Origin: Flavobacteriales bacterium ALC-1
Lineage (GTDB): Bacteria; Bacteroidota; Bacteroidia; Flavobacteriales; Flavobacteriaceae
Assembly: GCA_000171875.1 (NCBI GenBank)
Contig: ABHI01000005.1
Coordinates: forward strand, 97,789-161,788
DNA length: 64,000 bases
Reading direction: 5' to 3'
The translations under genes were made by a program, and so were the position numbers. Numbering within the stretch: position 1 is the stretch's first letter; the number at the start of each line of letters is the position of its first letter. Positions 16,630 to 26,538 of this stretch are shown piece after piece. Under the pieces are notes generated by a model. That model saw only the letters and a list, made by a program, of their open reading frames with translations, searched no databases and was not told the DNA's origin.

Positions 16630-18168
16630 TTATCCTAACCAACCTTCACGGTCCAAACTACGGTATTGAATTGCTTCGCTAATATGAGCTCCTATTACAT
16701 TTTCTGAACCTTCGAGATCTGCAATGGTTCTAGACACTTTAAGAATTCTATCATAAGCTCTCGCAGATAGATTCAATCGCTCCATAGCTGATTTTAATAA
16801 TTGTAGTGATGCATCATCTAGTTTGCAATGTTCTCTAATCTGTTTGGTATTCATCTGCGCATTGTAATGCACATTTTCTAAGTCCTTAAAACGTTCCGTT
16901 TGCTTTTCTCTAGCTTTAGTGACACGTTTTCTAATATCTACTGAAGACTCTCCTTTTCTGTCATCAGATAATTTTTCAAAAGGTACAGGAGTGACTTCAA
17001 TATGAATATCTATTCTGTCTAATAAAGGTCCAGAAATTTTTCCCATATAACGTTGCATTTCTGCAGGTGAGGAAGTTATTGGCGCGTCTGGGTCGTTAAA
17101 ATAGCCACTTGGACTCGGATTCATACTTGCCACTAACATAAATGAACTTGGATATGTTACTGTAAATTTTGCTCTACTAATCGTTACCTCTCTATCTTCA
17201 AGAGGTTGTCTCATCACTTCTAAAACTTCTCGTTTAAACTCTGGTAATTCATCGAGAAACAAAACTCCGTTATGTGAAAGAGATATTTCACCTGGTTGCG
17301 GATAACTTCCACCTCCAACTAAGGCTACATTACTTATTGTATGATGTGGACTTCTAAACGGTCGTTGTGCCATGAGTCCGGCATGTGCTTTAACTCGACC
17401 AACTACAGAATGTATTTTCGTCGTTTCCAAAGCTTCATGTAAAGTCATTGGCGGCAAAATACTAGGCAATCGTTTTGCTAACATGGTTTTACCAGAACCT
17501 GGAGGTCCAATTAAAATAATGTTATGTCCACCTGCTGCTGCAATTTCCATACAACGCTTTATACTTTCTTGGCCTTTGACATCTGCAAAATCAAACTCAG
17601 GAAAATCAAGATTTTTATAGAATTCTTCTCTAGTATTTATAATGGTTTGCTCTATAGTTTCATCCTTATCAAAATGGTTAATGACTTGTGTGATATTATC
17701 CACCCCGTAAACTTTTAAATCATCTACAATAGCAGCTTCTTTTGCGTTTTGCATTGGCAGAATAAAACCTTTAAAACCTTCTTCTCTGGCTTTTACAGCA
17801 ATAGGCAACGCGCCTTTAATAGGTTGCAAACTTCCGTCTAAAGACAGTTCACCCATTATTAAATAGTCATCCAAATTTTCTGCTTTAATTTGTCCTGAAG
17901 CAGTAAGTATTCCTATAGCAAGTGTTAAGTCATAAGCTGAGCCTTCTTTACGTAAATCGGCAGGAGCCATATTAATAGTAATCTTTTTTCCAGGAATTCT
18001 ATAATTGTTATTCTGAAGTGCAGCAGCTATTCTGTAATTGCTCTCTTTTATTGCATTATCTGGCAATCCTACTAAGTGATACCCAACACCTTTATCTACA
18101 TTAACTTCAACGGTTATTGTTGAAGCTTCAACACCAAAAACGGCACTGGCGAATACTTTCTTAAGCAT
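16630..18168 (-). CDS. comM: YifB/ComM-family Mg-chelatase-like AAA+ ATPase
   Basis: 512 residues. The N-terminal ChlI-like domain (VFGVEASTITVEVNVDKG, GLPDNAIKES, RIPGKKITINMAPADLRKEGS) is followed by an AAA+ core with Walker A GPPGSGKT (221-228), a Walker B segment ending LFLDELPEF, and a C-terminal lid domain (LNLSARAYDRILKVSRTIADLEGSE). In naturally competent bacteria ComM is a hexameric helicase that extends branch migration during transformation; the family is found widely. Cytoplasmic, no partner gene next to it. Confidence 0.92.
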   Translation of the reverse strand: MLKKVFASAVFGVEASTITVEVNVDKGVGYHLVGLPDNAIKESNYRIAAALQNNNYRIPGKKITINMAPADLRKEGSAYDLTLAIGILTASGQIKAENLDDYLIMGELSLDGSLQPIKGALPIAVKAREEGFKGFILPMQNAKEAAIVDDLKVYGVDNITQVINHFDKDETIEQTIINTREEFYKNLDFPEFDFADVKGQESIKRCMEIAAAGGHNIILIGPPGSGKTMLAKRLPSILPPMTLHEALETTKIHSVVGRVKAHAGLMAQRPFRSPHHTISNVALVGGGSYPQPGEISLSHNGVLFLDELPEFKREVLEVMRQPLEDREVTISRAKFTVTYPSSFMLVASMNPSPSGYFNDPDAPITSSPAEMQRYMGKISGPLLDRIDIHIEVTPVPFEKLSDDRKGESSVDIRKRVTKAREKQTERFKDLENVHYNAQMNTKQIREHCKLDDASLQLLKSAMERLNLSARAYDRILKVSRTIADLEGSENVIGAHISEAIQYRSLDREGWLG

Positions 18169-18217
18169 AGTTGATTAGTTTCTTTAAATGTAGAAAAATT
18201 GAAGTGCATAAAAAAAA

Positions 18218-18817
18218 CTATACGTCAAAAACTTCAACTCTAACTCTTATAATCGCTTTAACATGATAGTTGATTATTCTTTGCCTACCTTCTCTAGTGT
18301 TAAGAATCTCCATAAACTCTTCAAAATTATCCATAAAGAAATTTTCTGTCAGTATAGCAGGCATTTTGGTTTTGGTAAGTACATAAAAACGTCGCTCTTT
18401 ATCTAAATCCCCATCTGAGAAATCAGTACGTAGTTTTTTATTAGGAAATTCATTCTCGTATTCGTTACCAAAAATTGTAGCTATTTTATCGCTCTTAGTG
18501 TTTCCTGGAGACGTAAATACCTCACTGCCATGTCCTCCTCCAGCATTACTATGAATACTTAAATAAAAACTTTTTCTAGCAGGATATTTATTAGCACGCT
18601 TTACTCGCGTTTCTAATCTAACATCGCGATATTCTGGAGCAATGTTCACATAGGGAATTTTTAGAAGTGTCAGCTGCTCTACAATACCAGCAACTATAGC
18701 TCTATTAAACTCGCCTTCGTATATAATACCGTTAGCTCCCCAATCTTTTCGTTTTCCTGGAGTTGTATACTCTCCATTTATTAAGCCACCATGACCATTA
18801 TCTATAAGTACTATCAT
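18218..18817 (-). CDS. N-acetylmuramoyl-L-alanine amidase (Amidase_3) without signal peptide
   Basis: 199 residues, one catalytic domain. Zinc-ligand landmarks are IDNGHGG (His9), YEGEFNRAI (Glu), FYLSIHSNAGGGHGSEVF (His) and the catalytic ILTENFFMDN (Glu). It cleaves the amide bond between N-acetylmuramic acid and L-alanine in peptidoglycan. Unusually for a housekeeping AmiA/AmiC-type enzyme it starts at the catalytic domain, with no export signal and no cell-wall-binding repeats, as in phage or contractile-system lysins. No phage or secretion genes are near, so its route to the wall is unclear. Confidence 0.85.
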   Translation of the reverse strand: MIVLIDNGHGGLINGEYTTPGKRKDWGANGIIYEGEFNRAIVAGIVEQLTLLKIPYVNIAPEYRDVRLETRVKRANKYPARKSFYLSIHSNAGGGHGSEVFTSPGNTKSDKIATIFGNEYENEFPNKKLRTDFSDGDLDKERRFYVLTKTKMPAILTENFFMDNFEEFMEILNTREGRQRIINYHVKAIIRVRVEVFDV

Positions 18818-18964
18818 ATAAAATTAAAGTTAGAGGGCCAACAAGAACTAATTCTATACAAAGGGATATAATCTGTAATTTACAAAAATTAGTACAATTA
18901 AAACACTCGTATTAAATTTTTAAAAAACGACCTGTAGTAGAATTCTTTTTAGTTATTTAAGCGA

Positions 18965-21900
18965 TTAATTCTTTATAAATTTTTTAGTCACTTTAGAATT
19001 ACCAGATTGAATATCTAGGAAGTAGATGCCTTTTAACAAGCCAGAAACATCTATACTATAATTTAAGCTTGAAGGTTCAATTTCATTAAGCATTCTACCA
19101 TTAACATCAATGACATTCAGCTTATTTATAATTTGACTTGAAGCAATCTCTATTTTATCCTTCGCAGGGTTAGGATATAGTTTTACTTTATCAGAATCCA
19201 AATCATCAACACTTAAAGGGGCGACAAATTCTGTATTTACTGTATTAGTAATAATTGGCGGGTTAAAATCGAAATAAATATCTGCCACTCCACTGATAAT
19301 ATCCTCAACCACAACATTAGATTTTGGCTTAATTTTAAAGGCTATAAAACCATGAGAGTTAGGTTCGTCATTAGTACTGTCCGGTAAATTGATATCATCA
19401 AACACAAAACTTACATCAGTTTGGTCAGTGATTTCAACACGACCTGTATGACTTAAATTGTCTATCTGCATGGTTGTCCAATCTAGTTTAGCATCTAATA
19501 CATGATCAACTTTTACATTAATAGCGCTTGCAGTTCCTGTGTTTTGAAAACGAATTAAGTAATGTAAATACTTATCCGCATCGTCAATAAAAACCTCTTC
19601 GCCTTCAAGAACTGTAATATCATTTGGATCGTAAGAACCAACAACAGTTTGCTCTAAAGTTAAGGTATTGTCTTCTTCAGTTTCATCTCCAGTTATAGGA
19701 TTTATTGAAACCGTTGTAAGAACAACATCATCAATATTTGTAGTTGGTGGAGCGAATACATTAAACTCTAAATCAATAGTTTTTACCTCAAAAGGATTTA
19801 AATCCGTGAAATCAAAGGTTAACATATTAGCTGTCTGAGAACTCAACGCCTCTGTTGCTGTTAAAAAATTTAGTTTAGATCCATCGAATTCAAAAGTTAC
19901 TGAACCACTTAACTGTGTTGTACCTAAATTTTTATATACTAATCTATATGATGTATCAAAACCAGGTCTGGGCTCAAAGAATATAGGATAAGCACTAATA
20001 TTTAAATCATTTATTGCAGCTATAGGTTCGATACAGAAATTGATATTATCAGAGTTTCCAAAACCAGTAAAGTCTGATTGAAATGTTGCTGGAGCAGCTT
20101 GATAATAATTAGGCAATTGTCCTGTTATCTGAGTATTTACTATGCCTTCTTCTTGTGTATATATTCTAAAAACTCCGTTTTCTTGTGTAAAAGCAGCTTG
20201 AGATGATGTGCCATTTGTACTTACTACCATAATTCCACTTAATAGTTCATCCTCATCAGTACAACCATCACCTATTAGATCAAAACGCGTGGTTCCACGA
20301 ATTTGGTTACTAAGCGCAGCTCCCATATTATTATACCATACGATTCTACTATCAGAATTTGAAATAGATATAATATCTAAATTGTTATCTTGGTTAATGT
20401 CTGTAACAAAAAGATCATAATAACTATTAGAACTTGTAGAAATAACTTGCTGTGTGTTTTCAAAATCACCTAATCCATCAGTGTTTTCGTACCATGCAAT
20501 AACTCCACCATTTCCACGATCGGCAGAAACAACATCCAAATCACCATCATTATCTATATCAAATACACTAATATCCTTGGGGTCAGAAATAATTGTAGTA
20601 ATTAGCTGAATATCACTAAATGTGCCTGCTCCGTCTAAATTTTCTGACCAACCGACATAATTTGAGTCTGTTTTATCACCTGCAAACAGAATATCATTAT
20701 CACCATCACCATCTAAGTCTGCAATTTTAGTGGCTTCGGCATCATAATAATAATCTTCTATTTGTTGTCTGTCACCAAAAGTACCTTGACCATCTAAATT
20801 TAAAAAATAGATTAATCTATAACTCGAAGCCACAGAAAAATCTAAATCTCCATCTCCATCTAAATCTCCAAAATCCATAGAATAATGCGTGTTATTTCCT
20901 ATTGAATCAATTTGTTGAGCAAGGCCAAATGTCCCAAGTCCATCTATGTTTTCAAACCAATAGACCTTTCCACTTGCTAAACAAAAGACATCCAAATCAC
21001 CATCATTGTCAATATCTGATGCGAACACCTTATTAACATCATACAAATCGTCATCGATAAATTGAGCTGGTCCAAAATTACCTGAACCATCTGTGTTTTC
21101 GTACCACACCACATCGTAATCTAGAGAGGATGTTGCAATAACATCATTATCACCATCACCATCTACATCTACTGCAAGTACTGAACCTGCGCCGTTTAAA
21201 GTTTCAGAAATTATTTTTTGAGTATTATAAAAATCTCCTTGACCATCTTTATTTTCGAACCAGGCAATTTTATCATCCCAATGTGAAGCAGAAAGAATGT
21301 CTTTATCTCCATCGCCATCTAAATCTGCAGCGTGAATAATTTTTCCACCAGAAACAGTTTTAGTGATTGTATAAGGCGAGAAGTTTCCTTGTCCATCCGT
21401 ATTATTGTAAATTTTTACATTTTTATCATTATCTGTAGCCGTTATAAAATCGATATCCCCATCTCCATCCATATCAGAAAGATGTATATCGCGCATACTG
21501 CCAATAAACGAGTCTATAAAGATTTCACCACTAAAATTACCTGCACCATCTAGATTTTCGAACCAGATAATTTTGTCATCTTCACTAGATGTGGCAATAA
21601 TATCCATATCACCATCACCATCTACATCTGTAATACGCACGCGATTAGCAAAATCTGCAGTAGTAGTTAATATTTGCTCTGTACCATAAGAACCGAGTCC
21701 ATCTGTATTTTCGTACCAGACCACTTTATCATCACTAGCCGCTACAGCTGCAATGTCCATATCGCCATCGCCATCTAAATCACCTGCATACATTGAACTT
21801 ACTCCACTAAGGTTACTATCAATAATTATTTTACTGCTAAAACTTCCTGTTCCGGTTTCATTTCTATACCAGGTTAATCCTTGAGCTCCACCTTGTATAG

Positions 21901-22528
21901 AATAGGCAGATACAACATCTAAATCATTATCACCATCAACATCTACTACATAAAACCCAGGAATACTCGATGTATTATTTTCAACATTTAAAGTGTTCGC
22001 AAAAGTTCCTAATCCATCAGTATTTCTCGACCATTTTATCTTACCATCTTGTGATGACGACCAAATGACATCTAAATCACCGTCACCATCCATATCTGCA
22101 GTACTTACAGTATTAACCCTGTAAGCAGAAATATATTGTTTTAGTACAAAATCACCATTACCATCAGTGTTTTCGTACCAAATAATATGATTGCCAAATA
22201 AAGCCGTAGAAAGTATATCCATATCACCATCGGCATCAATATCAGCTGCATGTACTCCCCAAGGAGTTTCTATTGAAGTCGTAATAGTATGCTGTGCAAA
22301 ATCTCCAGCTACACCATCTAAGTTTTCGAACCAAACTAATTTGTCGTCAAAATATGAAGACGCTAATACATCTTTATCACCATCACCATCCAAATCGGCG
22401 GAAAATACACCTAATGATGATCCTAAGTATAATGAATGGTCCATAACTGTGGTCTCAGTAAACTCAATTTGAGCCTTAGCACTTATAACAGTTATAATTG
22501 AAACTAAAAAAAGTAGTCTTGTTCGCAT
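18965..22528 (-). CDS. Giant secreted VCBS/FG-GAP repeat protein with T9SS type A signal
   Basis: 1187 residues. Signal peptide (MRTRLLFLVSIITVISAKAQ). About 14 tandem VCBS/FG-GAP units of roughly 50 residues follow, each with a calcium-loop sequence such as DLDGDGDMDI and an ending like VVWYENTDG, forming beta-propellers. Then comes a DUF7619-type module (GSYDPNDITVLEGEEV ... YLIRFQNTGTASA ... DFNPPIITNTV), and finally the type A sorting domain (VKLYPNPAKDKIEI ... GIYFLDIQSGNSKVTKKFIKN). It should be exported by the type IX secretion system to the cell surface. The role may be adhesion or polymer binding; the ligand is unknown. Confidence 0.92.
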   Translation of the reverse strand: MRTRLLFLVSIITVISAKAQIEFTETTVMDHSLYLGSSLGVFSADLDGDGDKDVLASSYFDDKLVWFENLDGVAGDFAQHTITTSIETPWGVHAADIDADGDMDILSTALFGNHIIWYENTDGNGDFVLKQYISAYRVNTVSTADMDGDGDLDVIWSSSQDGKIKWSRNTDGLGTFANTLNVENNTSSIPGFYVVDVDGDNDLDVVSAYSIQGGAQGLTWYRNETGTGSFSSKIIIDSNLSGVSSMYAGDLDGDGDMDIAAVAASDDKVVWYENTDGLGSYGTEQILTTTADFANRVRITDVDGDGDMDIIATSSEDDKIIWFENLDGAGNFSGEIFIDSFIGSMRDIHLSDMDGDGDIDFITATDNDKNVKIYNNTDGQGNFSPYTITKTVSGGKIIHAADLDGDGDKDILSASHWDDKIAWFENKDGQGDFYNTQKIISETLNGAGSVLAVDVDGDGDNDVIATSSLDYDVVWYENTDGSGNFGPAQFIDDDLYDVNKVFASDIDNDGDLDVFCLASGKVYWFENIDGLGTFGLAQQIDSIGNNTHYSMDFGDLDGDGDLDFSVASSYRLIYFLNLDGQGTFGDRQQIEDYYYDAEATKIADLDGDGDNDILFAGDKTDSNYVGWSENLDGAGTFSDIQLITTIISDPKDISVFDIDNDGDLDVVSADRGNGGVIAWYENTDGLGDFENTQQVISTSSNSYYDLFVTDINQDNNLDIISISNSDSRIVWYNNMGAALSNQIRGTTRFDLIGDGCTDEDELLSGIMVVSTNGTSSQAAFTQENGVFRIYTQEEGIVNTQITGQLPNYYQAAPATFQSDFTGFGNSDNINFCIEPIAAINDLNISAYPIFFEPRPGFDTSYRLVYKNLGTTQLSGSVTFEFDGSKLNFLTATEALSSQTANMLTFDFTDLNPFEVKTIDLEFNVFAPPTTNIDDVVLTTVSINPITGDETEEDNTLTLEQTVVGSYDPNDITVLEGEEVFIDDADKYLHYLIRFQNTGTASAINVKVDHVLDAKLDWTTMQIDNLSHTGRVEITDQTDVSFVFDDINLPDSTNDEPNSHGFIAFKIKPKSNVVVEDIISGVADIYFDFNPPIITNTVNTEFVAPLSVDDLDSDKVKLYPNPAKDKIEIASSQIINKLNVIDVNGRMLNEIEPSSLNYSIDVSGLLKGIYFLDIQSGNSKVTKKFIKN

Positions 22529-22570
22529 AACAAAATATAATTTGCTTAAAAGTAGGAAATTATAGGCAAG

Positions 22571-23530
22571 CTATCTGTTAAATATAAACTCCAAAGCACG
22601 TCTTTCGTTATAATATATATTCTGTTTGTCGATAAACCCAACATGACCCCCATATTGTGGCATTTCTAAATAGAGATTTGGATTTTCTTTTGCTTCTTTT
22701 ACTGGGTAACAGCTTGCAGATAAAAACGAATCGTTAAGTGCATTTATAATTAATGATGGCACTTTAATATTTGGTAGAAATTGTAAACAACTAGCTTTCT
22801 CATAATAGTCGTAAGCGTCTTTAAAATTATGTGCTTTTGAAGTATATATATGATCAAAATCAATTAAACTATTGATTGAATTAAAATCTGCAACTTTAAT
22901 GTTTTTAGGAAATTGAATTAATTTAGGTTTTAATTTATCTTTTAGATGTTTTAAAAATCGAATTGCATAGTGTTTATTCTTTAAACTCAATAGCTCATCA
23001 CAAGATCCTTTTAAATCACAAGGTACAGAAACCGCAATAACAACTTTAATTTCTTTAGCTAAATCGTCTCTTTCACCAACATATTTCAAAGCCATATTTG
23101 CGCCGAGACTAATACCTTTGATGTAGATTTCATCATAGCTGTTTTTTGATAAAATATAATTAACTACAGCTTCCAAGTCTTCTGTTGCACCAGAATGATA
23201 ACTGCGATATAACAGATTAGGTTCACCACTACAACCTCTAAAGTTTACAGCACAAGCATCTATTCCGTTATCATTAAATAATTTTGCTGATGCTGTCATA
23301 TATGGGCGTTGTGCATTGCCTTCGAGTCCATGTAATAGAACTATAACCTTATTTGATTTTTCTGGTGCGTGACTCCAATCTAAATCTAAAAAATCATTAT
23401 CAGGTAATGCAATACGCTCTCTAGTTTGCTTTACTCCACTTACCTTTCGGGCTAATCCTGAAAATACGGTTGACACAAAGCTTGTCTTTGCCCAGAATGG
23501 TGGTTTATATTTGGATTGTATTACTGGCAT
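22571..23530 (-). CDS. YheT-family alpha/beta hydrolase
   Basis: 319 residues. YheT/EMB8-like pattern: YKPPFWAKTSFVSTVFSGL at the start, RERIALPDNDFLDLDW, VIVLLHGLEGNAQRPYM (oxyanion region), VNFRGCSGEPN, nucleophile elbow KGISLGANMAL, late Asp region INALNDSFLS and catalytic His in YGGHVGF. The substrate of this family is not settled; some members are esterases. The gene starts three bases after the adenine deaminase stop and is probably co-transcribed with it. Confidence 0.9.
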   Translation of the reverse strand: MPVIQSKYKPPFWAKTSFVSTVFSGLARKVSGVKQTRERIALPDNDFLDLDWSHAPEKSNKVIVLLHGLEGNAQRPYMTASAKLFNDNGIDACAVNFRGCSGEPNLLYRSYHSGATEDLEAVVNYILSKNSYDEIYIKGISLGANMALKYVGERDDLAKEIKVVIAVSVPCDLKGSCDELLSLKNKHYAIRFLKHLKDKLKPKLIQFPKNIKVADFNSINSLIDFDHIYTSKAHNFKDAYDYYEKASCLQFLPNIKVPSLIINALNDSFLSASCYPVKEAKENPNLYLEMPQYGGHVGFIDKQNIYYNERRALEFIFNR

Positions 23531-23532
23531 TT

Positions 23533-25155
23533 TTACTTAATTTCAAGTGAAGTAAACTTAAAATTACTTCCATCAAACAAACCCTTATCACTTAATTTTA
23601 AAGATGGAATAACCAACAAGGCCATAAAAGATAAACTCATATATGGCGCATGAAGTTTACTTCCCAAACCCTTTGCCTTCTTATCTAATTCAGAATATTG
23701 TTTTCCTATAACCTCAGCGGGTTTATCACTCATAATTCCTGCAACAGGAAGTGCAACTACTTTTTCTTCAGTAGCACTTACAGCACAGATGCCTCCTTCA
23801 TTTTCAATAAGAAGATTAACAGCTTTACAAATAGACTCATCTGAAACACCAACGGCTATAATATTATGCGAATCATGACCAACTGAAGATGCAATCGCTC
23901 CTTCTTTAAGTCCGAAGTTTTTAATAAAAGCTATTGCTGGTTTATCATTTTGATAGCGATTTACTACTACCATCTTCAAAACATCTATTTCAGTATTTGA
24001 AACTAGATTTCCATTTTTCATTGTAGCTTTTTCAATAATTTGATTCGTTACTAATTCACCATCTAAACATTCAATGACTCTAATTCTCTCAGTAGTAGCT
24101 TCAAACTTAAAGTCTGAGACTTCTTTTTTGGATGTGTTGAAATTATTCAAATTTTTAAAATCGACAGACGCAATTTTTGAAACACCATTATCAAAAACCA
24201 ATTCACCGTTGATATAAGTTTGAATGGTTTTAAAATCTTTTAAATCTTTAACAACAATACAATCTGCAACATCACCAACATTTAATAAGCCAACATCTAA
24301 ATTATAATGCCTCACTGGGTTTACACAAGCAGATTGAAGCACCTTAAATACGTTTATCCCTCTTGCAACAGCCCTAGTGCAAAGTTGATTAATATGACCT
24401 AGTAGCAAATCATCAGGATGTTTATCATCACTACAAAACATCATGCTTTCGTAATGTTCATCTAACAAATCGATTAAGGCATCAAAATTTTTAGCTGCAC
24501 TACCTTCTCTGATGATAACCTTCATGCCTTTTTGAAGTTTTTCTAAACCTTCTTCATAAGTAAAACATTCATGATCTGTTGAAATACCAGCTGAGATATA
24601 CTTGGTTAAATCATCTCCTCGTAATCCTGGCGCATGGCCATCAATTGGTTTTTTATAATGTTTTGCCCATTCTAGCTTTTTTAAAACCTCAGCATCGTCA
24701 TAAATAACTCCAGGATAATTCATCATCTCAGCCAAATACTTAATATCTGGGTTTGCCATTAAGTCTTTTATATCTTTTGAGTCTATAACTGCACCTGCAG
24801 ATTCAAAACTAGTTGCTGGCACACAACTTGGTGCTCCAAAGTTAAATTTGAATGGGGTTTGTTTCCCATTCTCAATCATAAACTCAACACCTTTTACACC
24901 AAGTACATTAGCAATTTCGTGAGGGTCGGAAACCGTAGCTACAGTACCATGTTTTACCACTATTTTGGCAAACTCCGATGGCACTAGCATTGAGCTTTCA
25001 ATATGAATATGCGCATCTACAAAACCAGGTAAGATGAAATGATTTTCTTCACAGTCTTTTTCTTCAATGGATTTGATTTCACCATTTTCAATGATGATTT
25101 CTCCTTTATAAATTCTTTGATTTGGTATATCAACTATGTTACCTTTTAGTTTCAT
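23533..25155 (-). CDS. ade: Adenine deaminase
   Basis: Deaminates adenine to hypoxanthine (purine salvage). 540 residues, usual length for the bacterial AdeC/Ade type. Amidohydrolase metal site DAHIHIESS, then [60 protein letters not shown], and the C-terminal adenine-deaminase domain with [16 protein letters not shown] and [15 protein letters not shown]. Cytoplasmic, metal-dependent (Fe or Mn). A palindromic dispersed repeat lies between it and upstream tilS, so it may have its own promoter. Confidence 0.95.
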   Translation of the reverse strand: MKLKGNIVDIPNQRIYKGEIIIENGEIKSIEEKDCEENHFILPGFVDAHIHIESSMLVPSEFAKIVVKHGTVATVSDPHEIANVLGVKGVEFMIENGKQTPFKFNFGAPSCVPATSFESAGAVIDSKDIKDLMANPDIKYLAEMMNYPGVIYDDAEVLKKLEWAKHYKKPIDGHAPGLRGDDLTKYISAGISTDHECFTYEEGLEKLQKGMKVIIREGSAAKNFDALIDLLDEHYESMMFCSDDKHPDDLLLGHINQLCTRAVARGINVFKVLQSACVNPVRHYNLDVGLLNVGDVADCIVVKDLKDFKTIQTYINGELVFDNGVSKIASVDFKNLNNFNTSKKEVSDFKFEATTERIRVIECLDGELVTNQIIEKATMKNGNLVSNTEIDVLKMVVVNRYQNDKPAIAFIKNFGLKEGAIASSVGHDSHNIIAVGVSDESICKAVNLLIENEGGICAVSATEEKVVALPVAGIMSDKPAEVIGKQYSELDKKAKGLGSKLHAPYMSLSFMALLVIPSLKLSDKGLFDGSNFKFTSLEIK

Positions 25156-25165
25156 AAGTAATAGA

Positions 25166-25195
25166 TGAGACTTCTCGACAGTGCTCGAAGTGACA
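25166..25195. repeat. REP-like dispersed repeat between tilS and ade
   Basis: On the minus strand this reads TTGTCACTTCGAGCACTG followed by TCGAGAAGTCTC, an imperfect inverted repeat around TCGA blocks. Nearly the same sequence is a common dispersed intergenic repeat in Flavobacteriaceae genomes, as I recall it. The hairpin may protect mRNA ends between tilS and ade. A second, different repeat of this class is at 37913-37942. Confidence 0.55.
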
Positions 25196-25201
25196 ATACT
25201 G

Positions 25202-26521
25202 TTAATTTTTTAGTTCTATTTTTAAAATAGTATTGGTTTCATTGTTAACTCTAAAACGATTATCACCTCTTCTGCCAACAACCCACACAACTTCATTATT
25301 TGAAGTCAATAACCATATACTTTCTTTTTCTACTAAAGACAGTTTTTCGTCTTTTAGATATTTACTAATCTTTTTCTTTCCTTTCATTCCATATGGATAA
25401 AAGTAATCTCCCTCTTGCCATAATCGCAATTCTATAGGATAACTCAACTTATCTTTATCTATATAGATTATATTAGTTGAAGTTTTTGAAATAGCATCAG
25501 CTTCATCAAAAAGCAAAACACCAAATGGAGTTGTAGTAGATTTATCTTTTTTATGAATTAAAAGAGGCTCTTCTTTAAGCTCTGTATCACATAAATCTGT
25601 TAAAATTAAAACATCACGATGCTTAATAAGTCTATGTGTGCTTGACTTTACATACTTTCCCGTTTCAGCATCTAATATATCAACGACATCATTCCACTCA
25701 GTAAAGCCATAAGCTTTGAACATCTCGTAGATATACGCTTTGGGGTTATTTAGTTTTTTAAATTCAGAAATCTTATAACTAATACTTGTATCATCAATCT
25801 TTGTGATAGTTCTCTTTGTAACTGCATTTAGACTTTCCTCTACAATATTTACTGTATCATTTAGATTATCTAAGGTGTTCATAAAGCTGTCTAGCAACTG
25901 TGGATTAATTTCTTTAAGAATTGGCACAACCTCATGCCTCAGTTTATTTCTCAAATACTTTCGAGAGGAATTACTACTATCCTCCCTCCATTTAATAGCA
26001 TTCTCGTTGGCATAGCTTTCAATTTGCTCTCTAGAAAATTGAAGTAATGGCCTTACTATATTATCATTTATTTCAGGAATTCCTGTTAAACCATTTAAGC
26101 CAGTTCCTCTTGTAAAATTGATTAAAAATGTCTCGAGATTATCATCAGCATGATGTGCTGTAAGAATGTAATCAAATTTCAATTGTTCTGCTAATTCAGT
26201 AAACCAATCATAACGCAATTCTCGTGCAGCCATTTGAATAGAACGTTTGTTTTCATCTGCATAAGTTTGAGTGTCAAAATTCTGAATAAAGACTTCTACA
26301 TTTAATTGATCTGCCAATTCTAAAACGAAATCTTCATCTGCATTGCTCTCCTCGCCTCTGAGATTGAAGTTACAATGTGCCAGCGTAAAATTCAATTGGA
26401 ATTGATGGCATAAATGTGCTAAAACAACACTATCTATTCCACCAGAAATGGCAATAAGAAGCTTACTCTCATTGAGAAACAGAAGGTCTTTATCAATATG
26501 GTTTCTAAAGGTCTTTAACAC
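25202..26521 (-). CDS. tilS: tRNA(Ile)-lysidine synthase
   Basis: Makes lysidine at the wobble C34 of the tRNA-Ile that reads AUA; essential. 439 residues. PP-loop ATP motif ISGGIDS (25-31), [61 protein letters not shown], and the C-terminal domain with [32 protein letters not shown]. Located 17 bases downstream of pabB, an arrangement I recognise from other Flavobacteriia. Confidence 0.95.
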   Translation of the reverse strand: MLKTFRNHIDKDLLFLNESKLLIAISGGIDSVVLAHLCHQFQLNFTLAHCNFNLRGEESNADEDFVLELADQLNVEVFIQNFDTQTYADENKRSIQMAARELRYDWFTELAEQLKFDYILTAHHADDNLETFLINFTRGTGLNGLTGIPEINDNIVRPLLQFSREQIESYANENAIKWREDSSNSSRKYLRNKLRHEVVPILKEINPQLLDSFMNTLDNLNDTVNIVEESLNAVTKRTITKIDDTSISYKISEFKKLNNPKAYIYEMFKAYGFTEWNDVVDILDAETGKYVKSSTHRLIKHRDVLILTDLCDTELKEEPLLIHKKDKSTTTPFGVLLFDEADAISKTSTNIIYIDKDKLSYPIELRLWQEGDYFYPYGMKGKKKISKYLKDEKLSLVEKESIWLLTSNNEVVWVVGRRGDNRFRVNNETNTILKIELKN

Positions 26522-26538
26522 TATTCAAAGTTATAGAA

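Noticed and set aside
18218..18817. Prophage lysis module
   Set aside because: Only the amidase is lysin-like; neighbours are chromosomal housekeeping and T9SS genes, with no holin, capsid or integrase.
20208..22472. Plus-strand open frames within the VCBS protein
   Set aside because: They mirror the low-complexity acidic calcium-loop repeats on the coding strand.
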